In this document: positions 34,868 through 44,578 of the stretch, piece by piece
Layout of the letters: each line of letters opens with the position of its first letter
How positions within the stretch are numbered: position 1 is the stretch's first letter
NCBI RefSeq assembly: GCF_017743935.1
Contig: NZ_JAGHRE010000002.1
Span: forward strand, 434,001-498,000
Reading direction: 5' to 3'
Length of the DNA stretch: 64,000 nt
From: Tropicibacter sp. R16_0
GTDB taxonomy: Bacteria; Pseudomonadota; Alphaproteobacteria; Rhodobacterales; Rhodobacteraceae
Position numbers and translations under genes: made by a program
The notes under the pieces: generated by a model
Databases searched by the model: none
The model's input: the letters and a program-made list of their open reading frames with translations, nothing else
Told to the model about the DNA's origin: nothing

Positions 34868-35770
34868 TTAGTCCGCCATCTCGGGTTTGAATACCATCGG
34901 CAAATTGTCGATATAGTCGTGAACCTGCCGGTCCTGCACAACGCCCCGTTCGGCCAGAACCGTCAGCGCCTGAACACCCAGATCATAGCTTTGGAATACC
35001 GCGTCGGCCAAGATGGCCAGATGCTTGAGCGCCTCGCTGGGTTGTTGATCCAACTGGAGCAAACCGCGCACAAACACAGCATCACCATCAACGAACTGGT
35101 TTTGATGGAACCGGCGTCTGATCCGGTTGGAAAAGCCAAACTGCGACGCGCGGCCTGTCTTGACCGATTTCATGTGCATGAATTTGTGCAGATCGAAACC
35201 TTGCTCGCGCAGTTCTCGCATTTGCTGATCCAGCAGGGGTTGATCTTGATAAAGCGGTATGGCGGCCACTTCGGTGATCACCGCCGTGGCTCCCTTAAGC
35301 TTGGTGCGCCCATGTTCGAAAACAGCCATTTCACCGCCTTGAACGTCGATCTTCAGCAGATCGAACTCGGGGATCTCATCAAGATCATCAAGGCGCGTGG
35401 TCTGAACCGCAACCTCCTCGACCACTTCCATGTCACTGTGCCAACGGTTCAAATAATCCAGAAACACCGGATTTGGCTTCAAGAGCGAGGTAAACCCCGA
35501 GCTTTCGCAGACATAAAGCGTCTCTTGCCCGCCTTGCCCCACAGCAACGGGCAATACATGCTGGCCTTTGCGCTCATCCTTCAACAGCGCTTCATACGCC
35601 GATTGCTGCGGCTCAAAGGCCCAGACCTCGACCATGTCAGCATCGCGCAACCCATCATAGGGCGCTTGGTTGATCGGATTGGCGCCAACATCAACAATAC
35701 GGGTCTTTCGAGCGGGTTCCAATAGGTCCCACAAAACACGCAGACGCGCCAATTCTTTTGGATCAGCCAT
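34868..35770 (-). CDS. FkbM family methyltransferase
   Basis: 300-residue SAM-dependent methyltransferase of the FkbM type. The SAM-binding start is RIVDVGANPINQAPYDG, and the family motif with the acidic residue is FDLLKIDVQGGEMAVFEHG. FkbM enzymes usually methylate sugar or lipid hydroxyls. It forms a pair with the downstream pyruvyl transferase gene and sits within the suf operon after a 123-base gap that may hold a separate promoter. Confidence 0.85.
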   Translation of the reverse strand: MADPKELARLRVLWDLLEPARKTRIVDVGANPINQAPYDGLRDADMVEVWAFEPQQSAYEALLKDERKGQHVLPVAVGQGGQETLYVCESSGFTSLLKPNPVFLDYLNRWHSDMEVVEEVAVQTTRLDDLDEIPEFDLLKIDVQGGEMAVFEHGRTKLKGATAVITEVAAIPLYQDQPLLDQQMRELREQGFDLHKFMHMKSVKTGRASQFGFSNRIRRRFHQNQFVDGDAVFVRGLLQLDQQPSEALKHLAILADAVFQSYDLGVQALTVLAERGVVQDRQVHDYIDNLPMVFKPEMAD

Positions 35771-35817
35771 GGCGGGTCACCCTTGCCGTGGAACGCGGCA
35801 CGGCACAGAGCAAAGCG

Positions 35818-35832
35818 ACGTCAAAATGACGT
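35818..35832. promoter_or_regulatory. Inverted repeat upstream of the FkbM/pyruvyl transferase pair
   Basis: ACGTCA-AAA-TGACGT lies 48 bases upstream of the FkbM start in the only sizeable gap inside the suf operon. It may mark an operator for an internal promoter. Confidence 0.3.
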
Positions 35833-35893
35833 TCACCATTGCCTTTTGCCAGATTGCCCATCGTCCAAAACCCTACCATTTTCCGCGCTTTGC

Positions 35894-36208
35894 TTAGCCC
35901 AACACCACGGCCGTGCCCGAGGCCGAGACCATCAGCATGGAATCCGCTACAACTTCGTAATCCAGATCGACACCGACCACCGCGTTCGCCCCAAGGGCCT
36001 CGGCGCGCTGCTCCAGCTCGTGCAATGCGGTTTCACGCGCATCCTGCAGCTTGCTTTCATAAGCGCCCGAGCGGCCACCCACGATGTCGGTGATCCCGGC
36101 AAAGAAATCACGGACAACATTGGCGCCCATGATCGCCTCACCCACGACAATGCCGCGATAGTCGGTGATCTTGCGCCCTTCGACGGATGGGGTGGTCGTT
36201 ACAATCAT
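35894..36208 (-). CDS. YbjQ family protein
   Basis: 104-residue protein of the YbjQ (heavy-metal-binding domain) family. It has the typical start [19 protein letters not shown], the [19 protein letters not shown] block and the end [15 protein letters not shown]. These small proteins form pentamers of unclear function. Its start overlaps the preceding gene stop by one base, so it belongs to the suf transcription unit. Confidence 0.88.
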   Translation of the reverse strand: MIVTTTPSVEGRKITDYRGIVVGEAIMGANVVRDFFAGITDIVGGRSGAYESKLQDARETALHELEQRAEALGANAVVGVDLDYEVVADSMLMVSASGTAVVLG

Positions 36209-36537
36209 TACTCGTTCGCCTCTTTAAATGCCCGCATCTGCCGGTCAGCTTCGCTTCTTTGCAATTCTCGCATCTCTTCTGCCTCATGGTCCGCCTTGGC
36301 CATGATCCACTTTTGAATAGCAAAGCCGACGATCGCACCAGTCGCGAGGCTACCAATGAGAAGGGCAGCGACGCCAAACGCTCCGACTGCCAATGCGTTT
36401 TCACCAGACAGCAGGACAACAAACGAGAGGATGCACAGTATGAACGCCAGCGTCGCCCCAACACGCAAACCCCAGTCCGCGCGTGGGTAACGCAACTCAT
36501 TCAGCGTTGCATGGGCATCCATCTCGTTGCCAGCCAT
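36208..36537 (-). CDS. Small membrane protein of unknown function
   Basis: 109-residue protein with two hydrophobic segments ([15 protein letters not shown] and [20 protein letters not shown]) and a charged helical C-terminal tail rich in Glu, Arg and Gln. It follows sufB by three bases and is coupled to the YbjQ gene. No family is recognised. Confidence 0.75.
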   Translation of the reverse strand: MAGNEMDAHATLNELRYPRADWGLRVGATLAFILCILSFVVLLSGENALAVGAFGVAALLIGSLATGAIVGFAIQKWIMAKADHEAEEMRELQRSEADRQMRAFKEANE

Positions 36538-36540
36538 GGC

Positions 36541-38064
<1,524 letters not shown>

Positions 38065-38082
38065 GACAAACCCTCCGTCAGA

Positions 38083-39126
38083 TCACGCAGCACGCGCGTG
38101 ATGCTTCTTTTCCTTTTGCAGCCACGCATCCGCAAAGCGCAGCACATCTTCTTCACTCGTGTCAGGCCCCAGCGACACGCGGATCGCGCTGCTTGCCGTG
38201 GCCTCGTCATATCCCATCGCGGTCAGCACCGTGCTGGCCTTGACCTTGCCGCTGGAGCAGGCAGAGCCCGCGCTGATGGCAAATCCGGCCAGGTCCATCT
38301 GCATCACCTGGGTTTCGCCCTTCCAACCTGGTGTGGCGAAACACAGCGTGTTGGGCAGGCGTTTCTGTCCATTCCCGACAAAAATAGTCTTGCTTGCCCC
38401 AGCCTCAAGAGCCTTTTCTAGAATATTTCTAAGTTCTGCAACCCGTTCCCATACGCCATCTGCCAAATCGCGGGCTGCAGCCTGGGCTGCGGCGCCGAAA
38501 CCGACCATTCCCAGCACGTTTTCGGTGCCGGACCGACGGCCCATCTCTTGACCACCGCCCTTGATCTGCGCCTGCAGGTCGGTGCCTCGCGGCATGACAA
38601 CAGCACCGATTCCCTTGGGACCGCCCAGCTTGTGGGCCGAGATCATGGCCATCTGCGCGCCCAGCCAGTTGAACGCAATCGGCAGCTTGCCAAAAGCCTG
38701 CGTCGCGTCTGTGACCGCAAGTCCCTGCGGCAACTCCTGCACAATGCCGGTTTCCGAATTAGCGAGTTGAAGGGTTGAAGAAGCCGGATCAGCCACTGTT
38801 ACCTGCCCTGCAGTAGAAACAGGCAAACCCTCATCAATCCAAGCCCTTACCGCATCATGCTCAAGTGCCGAACCGTGCAACCCGCGCCCCGACAGTGTAA
38901 GCGCCGCGCCTTCGGTCGAGCCAGAAGTGAACACAACATCCGCCCCATCTGCGCCAAAGGCCGTCGCCACTTGCGCCCGCGCCCTTTCGACCAACGCCTT
39001 GGCCGCGCGCCCTTCGGCATGGACAGATGACGGGTTGCCGCACACGTCCATCGCCGCGATCATCGCCTCGCGCGCCTCAACCCGCAGCGGGGTTGTCGCG
39101 TTGTGATCCAAATAAACACGCCTCAT
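38083..39126 (-). CDS. Cysteine desulfurase, IscS/NifS-like
   Basis: 347-residue group I-like cysteine desulfurase. It begins RRVYLDHNATTPLRVEAREA, has the PLP Lys in MISAHKLGGPKGIG and the catalytic Cys in SAGSACSSGKV. It would supply sulfur for the Suf system alongside SufS. The start at 39126 is the family N-terminus; a longer frame overlaps the iscR end. It lies 37 bases after iscR. Confidence 0.92.
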   Translation of the reverse strand: MRRVYLDHNATTPLRVEAREAMIAAMDVCGNPSSVHAEGRAAKALVERARAQVATAFGADGADVVFTSGSTEGAALTLSGRGLHGSALEHDAVRAWIDEGLPVSTAGQVTVADPASSTLQLANSETGIVQELPQGLAVTDATQAFGKLPIAFNWLGAQMAMISAHKLGGPKGIGAVVMPRGTDLQAQIKGGGQEMGRRSGTENVLGMVGFGAAAQAAARDLADGVWERVAELRNILEKALEAGASKTIFVGNGQKRLPNTLCFATPGWKGETQVMQMDLAGFAISAGSACSSGKVKASTVLTAMGYDEATASSAIRVSLGPDTSEEDVLRFADAWLQKEKKHHARAA

Positions 39127-39163
39127 GGATGCATCTTTTCTGACATGGTTAAGTCGCTGACCC

Positions 39164-39625
39164 TCATTCCGCGTCCACGACGGCAAAGAGGCTGGGAACG
39201 GCCGGGCATGGCGCAAGGTCATTCTTGATCACGTCTGACAGTCGGGTTTGGTGCAGGAACACATAGACATGCGCGCTCAACCCCTCCCACAGGCGGTTGG
39301 TCAGCGATTGCGCGCGGCTGCCCGAAGACCCACCCGAGGCACCCGCACCCTTGTGCATGGCATCGACAGTTTCATCCACGGCGGCCAGAACCTCGACCAC
39401 GCGAATCTCGGATGCGGAGCGTGCAAGACGATATCCCCCACCCGGGCCACGCACCGACGTCACCAACTCTGCCCGGCGCAGCTTGACGAACAGCTGTTCA
39501 AGATAGGGCAACGAAATGTCCTGACGTTCGGAAATCTCACTCAATGTCACAAGCGTATCAGCAGGTTGCAGCGCGATGTCGGCCAAAGCCACCATCGCAT
39601 AACGTCCCTTTGTCGATAGTTTCAT
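39164..39625 (-). CDS. iscR: Rrf2-family regulator IscR (single-cysteine type)
   Basis: 153-residue Rrf2-family repressor controlling Fe-S assembly genes. The winged HTH starts MKLSTKGRYAMVALADIALQ and includes ISLPYLEQLFVKLRRAELV. The region where E. coli IscR has its three cluster-binding Cys reads VDAMHKGAGASGGSSGSRA, with no Cys. The only Cys of the protein is C140 in LAPCPAVP. IscR of Rhodobacter sphaeroides is also known to bind a cluster with just one Cys, so this is the Rhodobacteraceae type rather than a damaged gene. It heads the suf operon and is preceded by an Irr-like palindrome. Confidence 0.92.
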   Translation of the reverse strand: MKLSTKGRYAMVALADIALQPADTLVTLSEISERQDISLPYLEQLFVKLRRAELVTSVRGPGGGYRLARSASEIRVVEVLAAVDETVDAMHKGAGASGGSSGSRAQSLTNRLWEGLSAHVYVFLHQTRLSDVIKNDLAPCPAVPSLFAVVDAE

Positions 39626-39725
39626 CTTTTGCCTTCCAGCCCTGTGACATTTGAGCGCAATCATTGACCTTTTCACCGTCAATGCGTATTCCGCAATGAC
39701 GGTGCTACGTGACGTCGCGCCGTAG

Positions 39726-39740
39726 TTAGAACCGTTCTAA
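39726..39740. promoter_or_regulatory. Irr-type iron control element (ICE-like palindrome)
   Basis: TTAGAA-CCG-TTCTAA is a perfect 6-bp inverted repeat with a 3-base spacer, matching the form of Irr/ICE sites of alphaproteobacteria. It lies about 100 bases upstream of iscR and 80 upstream of the divergent hydrolase gene. It suggests iron/haem-responsive repression by Irr of one or both units. Confidence 0.65.
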
Positions 39741-39806
39741 AGTGCCTTAGGGAATTCGTCAACATTCCGAAGCGCACGAATAATAACAGACAGGATGAAC
39801 GCACAT

Positions 39807-40460
39807 ATGCCCGAGGTGATTTTTCCCGGACCCGAAGGCCGCCTTGAAGGCCGCTACCACCCGCAAAAGGAAAAAGACGCACCGATCGCCATCGTGCTGC
39901 ATCCGCACCCCCAATTCGGCGGGACCATGAACAACAAGGTGGTCTATAACCTCCACTATGCGTTCTACAACATGGGCTTTACCGTTCTTCGGTTTAACTT
40001 TCGCGGCGTGGGCCGCAGCCAGGGCGAATACGATCAGGGCGTAGGTGAACTGAGCGACGCGGCATCGGCGCTGGATTACCTGCAGTCGATGAACAACAAC
40101 TCCAAGCACTGCTGGGTTGCGGGGTTCTCTTTCGGCGCCTGGATCGGCATGCAGCTGTTGATGCGTCGCCCGGAAATCACCGGTTTCATCAGCGTCTCGC
40201 CGCCCGCCAACATGTACGACTTCTCGTTCCTGGCGCCCTGCCCCAGCTCGGGCCTGATCATCAACGGCTCGGCCGACCGTGTGGCCCCGCCTGCTGACAC
40301 TGTGTCGCTGGTCAACAAGCTGCACGAGCAAAAGGGCATCACCATCACCCACGAAGAGGTCGAAGGCGCTGATCACTTCTTCCAGGATCCGCATATGGAC
40401 ACCCTGATGGCGACAACCACCGACTATGTGAAACGTCGCCTGACCGAGAACACCCGCTGA
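39807..40460 (+). CDS. Alpha/beta hydrolase
   Basis: 217-residue serine hydrolase of the dienelactone hydrolase-like alpha/beta fold. The nucleophile Ser is in AGFSFGAWIG, the acid is probably in NGSADRVAPP and the His in EGADHFFQDPH; the oxyanion region is LHPHPQFGGTMNNKVV. Homologues are commonly found beside suf genes in Rhodobacteraceae; the substrate is unknown. The second Met (39807) is preferred because AGGA lies 11 bases before it, while the first ATG at 39795 abuts that site. It overlaps the next gene by one base. Confidence 0.85.
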   Translation: MPEVIFPGPEGRLEGRYHPQKEKDAPIAIVLHPHPQFGGTMNNKVVYNLHYAFYNMGFTVLRFNFRGVGRSQGEYDQGVGELSDAASALDYLQSMNNNSKHCWVAGFSFGAWIGMQLLMRRPEITGFISVSPPANMYDFSFLAPCPSSGLIINGSADRVAPPADTVSLVNKLHEQKGITITHEEVEGADHFFQDPHMDTLMATTTDYVKRRLTENTR

Positions 40461-40717
40461 TGTCGAACACCATCGAAGACCTGGCCGCCAAACTGGCCGA
40501 GGATACGATGAAGGTCATGGACCAGACCGGCGAAGACCGGCTGTATGTCGAGGTCGGCAATGTGCTGGCCGCGGCATCGCAGTCTTTGGAAGAGGCCTTT
40601 TTGACCGAAGTCCGCGTGCGTCTGGCCGAGCGCGTGGCCCGCAAGTTCCTGATCAAGAAGGTGACCGAATTCAAGGCCGCCGCACAAGCCAAATCAGAGG
40701 CACAGAAATCCCAATGA
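40460..40717 (+). CDS. Small helical protein of unknown function
   Basis: 85-residue, mostly alpha-helical charged protein (SNTIEDLAAKLAEDTMKVMD at the N-terminus, Lys/Ala-rich C-terminus). Its ATG overlaps the hydrolase stop (TGATG) and its own stop overlaps the next start (ATGA), so it is coupled on both sides. No family is recognised. Confidence 0.75.
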   Translation: MSNTIEDLAAKLAEDTMKVMDQTGEDRLYVEVGNVLAAASQSLEEAFLTEVRVRLAERVARKFLIKKVTEFKAAAQAKSEAQKSQ

Positions 40718-41877
40718 CCAACGCCCGCATCTCAGCCCAGATCGCCTTTTTGAAAGAGGCCGATCGGCTGAAGCGGGTGGATCGGTCGAATGTGCTGCTG
40801 GATCTATCACGCCCGGAAAACTCGGCCGAACACAGCTGGCATCTGGCGCTTTACGCGCTGATTTTTGCGCCAATGGCTGGTCCCGATGTGTCGCTGGATC
40901 GTGTGATCCGGATGCTGCTGCTGCATGATCTGGTCGAAATTGATGTGGGCGATCACCCCATTCATAAAGCGGTTGATTGGGACGACGTGGCAGAACGTGA
41001 ACAATTGGCCGCGCGCCGGATCTTTGGGTTGTTGCCAGAGGATCAGGCCGCCGCGTACCTGGCGCTCTGGACCGAGTTCGAGGCCGACGAGACGCCGGAC
41101 GCACAGTTCGCCAAGATGCTGGACCGGTCGCAGCCCCTGTTTCAGGTGCTCTATGCGCCCGCACCTTTGCCGGACCACCTGCAAATCGTTCGCGACAACC
41201 TAGCCTCGGGTCGGGCAGCTTACCTGCAACAGGCCTGCCCCGAAATGTATTGTCATGCCAAGGGTTTGCTGGGGAAAACTGATGCTGGTGAAACAGGGCT
41301 TGTCCCGCAATGGCTGACATTCCTGGCCGAAGCGGACCAACTCAAATCCATCTATCGCGCCTCGCGGCTGATCGATGATTCTCGCTTTGAAAATTCGGCG
41401 GAACACTCGTGGCACATCATGCTCTATGCGATGGTGCTGGCGGATCAGGCCGGACAGGATGTGCAAATCGACCGCGTCCTTCGCATGCTGCTGATCCATG
41501 ACATCGTCGAGATCGACGCAGGCGACGCGCCCATTCATGGTCAGGTCGATCACGCCGCCATGGCCGCCAAGGAAGAGGCCGCGGCCGAGCGGTTGTTTGG
41601 TCTGTTGCCGCAGAGCCAGTATCAGGAGCTTCACAGCCTGTGGCACGAGTTCGAAGGTGCTCAAACCCCCGACGCGCAATTCGCCAAGTCGGTCGACCGG
41701 GTACAAACCCCGATTGCCAATCTGGCAAACGGCGGCGGCACTTGGGCGGAATACAATGTCACGCTGGAACAGATCGACCAGCGCGTGGGCGTGCCGGTCA
41801 AACGCGGTGCGCCGGGCCTTTGGGCCTGGCTCCGCCCGCAGCTTTCGGCGCATTTCGACACGTTGCAGACAGCCTGA
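40714..41877 (+). CDS. Tandem double HD-domain phosphohydrolase (YfbR-like)
   Basis: 387-residue protein made of two homologous HD domains, each similar to single-domain HD_3/YfbR-like 5'-nucleotidases of about 190 residues. Copy 1 (residues 1-185) has AEHSWH with H40, LLLHDLVEID with H71-D72, and D137 in FAKMLDR. Copy 2 (about 197-387) has AEHSWH with H231, LLIHDIVEID with H262-D263, and FAKSVDR. Both metal sites look intact, so both halves may hydrolyse nucleotides or the two may act as an intrinsic dimer. It is the third gene of the hydrolase operon. Confidence 0.88.
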   Translation: MTNARISAQIAFLKEADRLKRVDRSNVLLDLSRPENSAEHSWHLALYALIFAPMAGPDVSLDRVIRMLLLHDLVEIDVGDHPIHKAVDWDDVAEREQLAARRIFGLLPEDQAAAYLALWTEFEADETPDAQFAKMLDRSQPLFQVLYAPAPLPDHLQIVRDNLASGRAAYLQQACPEMYCHAKGLLGKTDAGETGLVPQWLTFLAEADQLKSIYRASRLIDDSRFENSAEHSWHIMLYAMVLADQAGQDVQIDRVLRMLLIHDIVEIDAGDAPIHGQVDHAAMAAKEEAAAERLFGLLPQSQYQELHSLWHEFEGAQTPDAQFAKSVDRVQTPIANLANGGGTWAEYNVTLEQIDQRVGVPVKRGAPGLWAWLRPQLSAHFDTLQTA

Positions 41878-41889
41878 TCAGGGGAAACC

Positions 41890-42432
41890 TCACCCGCTTT
41901 CCGGCACATCAGGGATCAGGGCTGGTGCAACGCTGGTTGCCTCAAGAAAGTAGCTGAACGGAGCAAGATGGGTCTTGCCCGTTCGCACTCGTAAAACGCC
42001 AGTCACCCAGACCGGATCACGGTTTATGTCCAGCCCGTCCGGGAATTCCACCGAAATGATCTGATCCGGCAAGGGCGGCGGCGGGTGCCGACACTCCTGC
42101 GGTGTTCGTGGGATCAAAAGGAATTCTTTGACGCCCTTGAACTCCAATTCAAAGGGATGCGCATACCCGGCAATGGTAATGGTCTTTCCGTCCAACGAAC
42201 TGTCACCTGACGTGCACTGCGCGATCCGTTTTGCGACCATTTTCGCCATCAAGGCCTGTCGGGCACAATCGGGATCAGCCAAATACTGCTCCAGAAAGGC
42301 CAGGCATTCGGCTGGCCTTTCCTTGCGCAAGTCTTTCCACGTCGATTGCAAAGGCTCGGCGTGCAGCGCGCCGTGCTGGGCAACCAGAACCAGCACGGCT
42401 GTTGATAAGGCCCTAGTTGCCGTTCCGACCAT
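41890..42432 (-). CDS. DUF3299-type exported protein
   Basis: 180-residue protein with an N-terminal signal peptide (hydrophobic run VLVLVAQHGALHA) and the DUF3299 core: IAGYAHPFELEFKGVKEFLL, then a Cys-His-Pro-rich RTPQECRHPPPPLPDQI segment. These proteins are predicted to be periplasmic, and their role is unknown. It overlaps the end of the exported ureohydrolase gene by 20 bases and is therefore co-translated with it. Confidence 0.75.
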   Translation of the reverse strand: MVGTATRALSTAVLVLVAQHGALHAEPLQSTWKDLRKERPAECLAFLEQYLADPDCARQALMAKMVAKRIAQCTSGDSSLDGKTITIAGYAHPFELEFKGVKEFLLIPRTPQECRHPPPPLPDQIISVEFPDGLDINRDPVWVTGVLRVRTGKTHLAPFSYFLEATSVAPALIPDVPESG

Positions 42433-43675
42433 GGCTGACCGTCAGCGGGCTCTTGTAGTCTGGTTCCGTGATGCCCTTCTTGCGCATGGCAATTCCGGTC
42501 AGGCATTCCCGAATGACGCGGTTGGCGTTCAGCGCCGACACATAGGTCGGGTCCATCAATGGCGCCAATTCCACTAGCTCGAACCCAACGACATTGGATT
42601 CTGCGCACAGGCGGCGAATGATCGGAAACACTTCACGTGGCATCAGGCCACCCGGTTCCGGTGTGCCGGTGCCGGGCACAAAGGCCGGGTCCAGCGTGTC
42701 GATGTCGAATGAGATGAACATGTATTCCGGACCATCGTTGGCCTCGGCAATCACGTCCTCCATCACATCTTTCCAGCCGCGCTGTTCAATCTCGGCCATG
42801 GTGTGATAGCGGAACTCGTTCTCTCGCATCCATTCGAAGGCCTTTTCGTCAGGATAGTAACCCCGCAAGGCAACCTGGATGAAGTTCCTGCCTTCCACCA
42901 ACCCCTCTTCGATCAGGCGATAGACCGGCATCCCATGATTGATCAGATGCCCCAACCCATATTTTCCCGCGTCATAATGCGCGTCAAAGTGTACGACCCC
43001 CACGTTGCCCTTGCCGTAAACATCTGTCAGCGCGGCCACATCCGGGTACATCAGTGAATGGTCGCCGCCGATGATAAAGGGGATCACACGGCGACCGTCT
43101 TCATGCTGCACCTCGACCACCTGTCGGACAAACGAACGGACCGCATGGATCGTCCGTTCGGTGCTCATCATGTCGTTCGGGGCATTGCCGTAATCGACCA
43201 CGACCATTTCCTGCAGTGGATCGACCATCACATGCATATGCGGCTGGCGTGCGCCGTATCCCAGATAGATAGATGAATTGCGCACCGCATTTGGCCCACG
43301 CGACGCCCCGCGCGCACCGCTGCCCATATCGGTGAAGGCCCCCATGATGGCCACATCGACGTTGCCAGCGGCTAGATCTTCCGGCGTGAAGGCCAGCGGT
43401 TGATGAAGGAATGTCGGCAGCTGCGCATAGCCCTGGCCAAAGAACCTAGCGGGATTGGTCAAGCCTGGTGTCCGCCCTTCGCGCTCCCCTTCAAAGCTGG
43501 GAAGCGGTGTTTGCCACGCATTGTACGATGGATCACCGGTGTCGAGCGGGATCACTGGCTGTTCTCCCTCTCGTACGGGCGCCTGGGCGCCTTCGTATTC
43601 ATGTCCAAAATACTGGGCGGCGCCTTGTGTCACCATCCCAAAAGAAAAAAGCACTGCGAGAATAGAACGTCTCAT
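42413..43675 (-). CDS. Exported agmatinase/arginase-family ureohydrolase
   Basis: 420-residue ureohydrolase preceded by a clear Sec signal peptide (MRRSILAVLFSFGMVTQGAA). The binuclear manganese ligands are all present: His in IGGDHSLMYP, the DAHYD motif in VVHFDAHYDAG, and SFDIDTLDPAFVPGTG. It should hydrolyse a guanidino compound to urea outside the cytoplasm, which is unusual because agmatinases and arginases are normally cytoplasmic. The start at 43675 is supported by GGAGGGGAG upstream. It also carries an N-terminal extension of about 90 residues compared with typical 300-residue agmatinases. Confidence 0.88.
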   Translation of the reverse strand: MRRSILAVLFSFGMVTQGAAQYFGHEYEGAQAPVREGEQPVIPLDTGDPSYNAWQTPLPSFEGEREGRTPGLTNPARFFGQGYAQLPTFLHQPLAFTPEDLAAGNVDVAIMGAFTDMGSGARGASRGPNAVRNSSIYLGYGARQPHMHVMVDPLQEMVVVDYGNAPNDMMSTERTIHAVRSFVRQVVEVQHEDGRRVIPFIIGGDHSLMYPDVAALTDVYGKGNVGVVHFDAHYDAGKYGLGHLINHGMPVYRLIEEGLVEGRNFIQVALRGYYPDEKAFEWMRENEFRYHTMAEIEQRGWKDVMEDVIAEANDGPEYMFISFDIDTLDPAFVPGTGTPEPGGLMPREVFPIIRRLCAESNVVGFELVELAPLMDPTYVSALNANRVIRECLTGIAMRKKGITEPDYKSPLTVSHGRNGN

Positions 43676-43740
43676 TTCGGTCTCCCCTCCGAAAGTGAAC
43701 ATCTATCAACAGTGTGCATCAAGCTCGCGATTTCTCAAAG

Positions 43741-43766
43741 AAAAACAGGGGCCAAAACGGCCCCTG
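43741..43766 (-). terminator. Rho-independent terminator after the small peptide gene
   Basis: A perfect 8-bp stem (43746-43753 with 43759-43766) with a 5-base loop is followed on the minus strand by five T. It lies 73 bases after the 27-residue peptide gene and upstream of the ureohydrolase gene. Confidence 0.85.
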
Positions 43767-43838
43767 CTTCCTACATTCGTTGACGTCTGCATAGTGTACA
43801 AGCGCATGAAATGGACCAAGATCGGCCCTTGCCGGGTC

Positions 43839-43922
43839 TAAACCGAAGCGGCGCTTACAACCCAACCGACCGCAGCCAGCAGAGACGACGCAAGAATAAT
43901 CTTCTTTGCAAATGGTGTCATA
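43839..43922 (-). CDS. 27-residue hydrophobic peptide
   Basis: A short frame encodes MTPFAKKIILASSLLAAVGW followed by VVSAASV, i.e. two Lys then one hydrophobic helix. It looks like a small membrane peptide or a bare signal-peptide-like product. AAAGG lies 8 bases before the ATG, and an intrinsic terminator follows, which together support a short dedicated transcript. The family is unknown. Confidence 0.5.
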
Positions 43923-43988
43923 ACGTGAACCTTTCAAAACAAACACATAACGATGATTAATATAGGCACCCCGCTTACCATTTCAAAG

Positions 43989-44003
43989 TCGGGTATCCCC
44001 GAC
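43989..44003. other. Hairpin in the intergenic region before the SMR gene
   Basis: GTCGGG pairs with CCCGAC over a short loop. Apart from this, the 241 bases between the small peptide gene and the SMR gene contain no feature I can name; promoters for both divergent genes must lie here. Confidence 0.25.
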
Positions 44004-44163
44004 CAAGGTCACCGTGATGTGTTGTGTGCTGAAATTGCACAAAATTCACGCGTTGCAAATCCAGTTGCCCAACAAATGGGATTCGTGATTAACACGCAGT
44101 TACTTGGCCCCAGGGGCCGAGCGCTCTTCCCTTTTCCTGCTCCCCTTTTTCGTGGATGCCCCC

Positions 44164-44499
44164 ATGCCTCAGGCCTATTTCTTTCTGCTGATCGCCGTCA
44201 TTGCCGAAACCATCGGAACAACGGCCCTGCAGGCCAGCCAACAATTCACCCGGCTTTGGCCATCGGTGATCGTGGTAATTGGATATGGTTTTGCGTTCTA
44301 TTTCATGTCCATCACGCTGCGATTTATGCCGGTTGGCATCGTCTATGCGATGTGGTCTGGGCTGGGCATCGTGTTGATCGCGTTGATCGGCTATCTTGTC
44401 TTTGGCCAGCATCTGGACTGGCCCGCCGTTCTGGGCCTGGGTCTGATCATTTCCGGCATTCTGATCATCCATCTGTTCTCGAATTCCGCCAGCCATTAG
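44164..44499 (+). CDS. Small multidrug resistance (SMR) family transporter
   Basis: 111-residue four-helix membrane protein of the SMR family. The essential Glu is in IAVIAETIGTTALQAS (residue 14), and the family segment VGIVYAMWSGLGIVLIALIG is intact. SMR pumps exchange protons for quaternary ammonium compounds, guanidinium or polyamines. The start at 44164 fits family length; an upstream in-frame ATG would add 20 residues. It is followed by typA after 79 bases. Confidence 0.92.
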   Translation: MPQAYFFLLIAVIAETIGTTALQASQQFTRLWPSVIVVIGYGFAFYFMSITLRFMPVGIVYAMWSGLGIVLIALIGYLVFGQHLDWPAVLGLGLIISGILIIHLFSNSASH

Positions 44500-44578
44500 G
44501 GCCTGCGTCTTTTCGCTGGTATATTGCGCCGCAGCACTGTATGCGCGCGGCAACTCTCCGTTCAAAGGCTGACCTCTC

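Noticed and set aside
39164-39625. IscR as a decayed or non-functional regulator because cysteines are missing
   Set aside because: The single-cysteine form is typical for Rhodobacteraceae and the HTH is intact.
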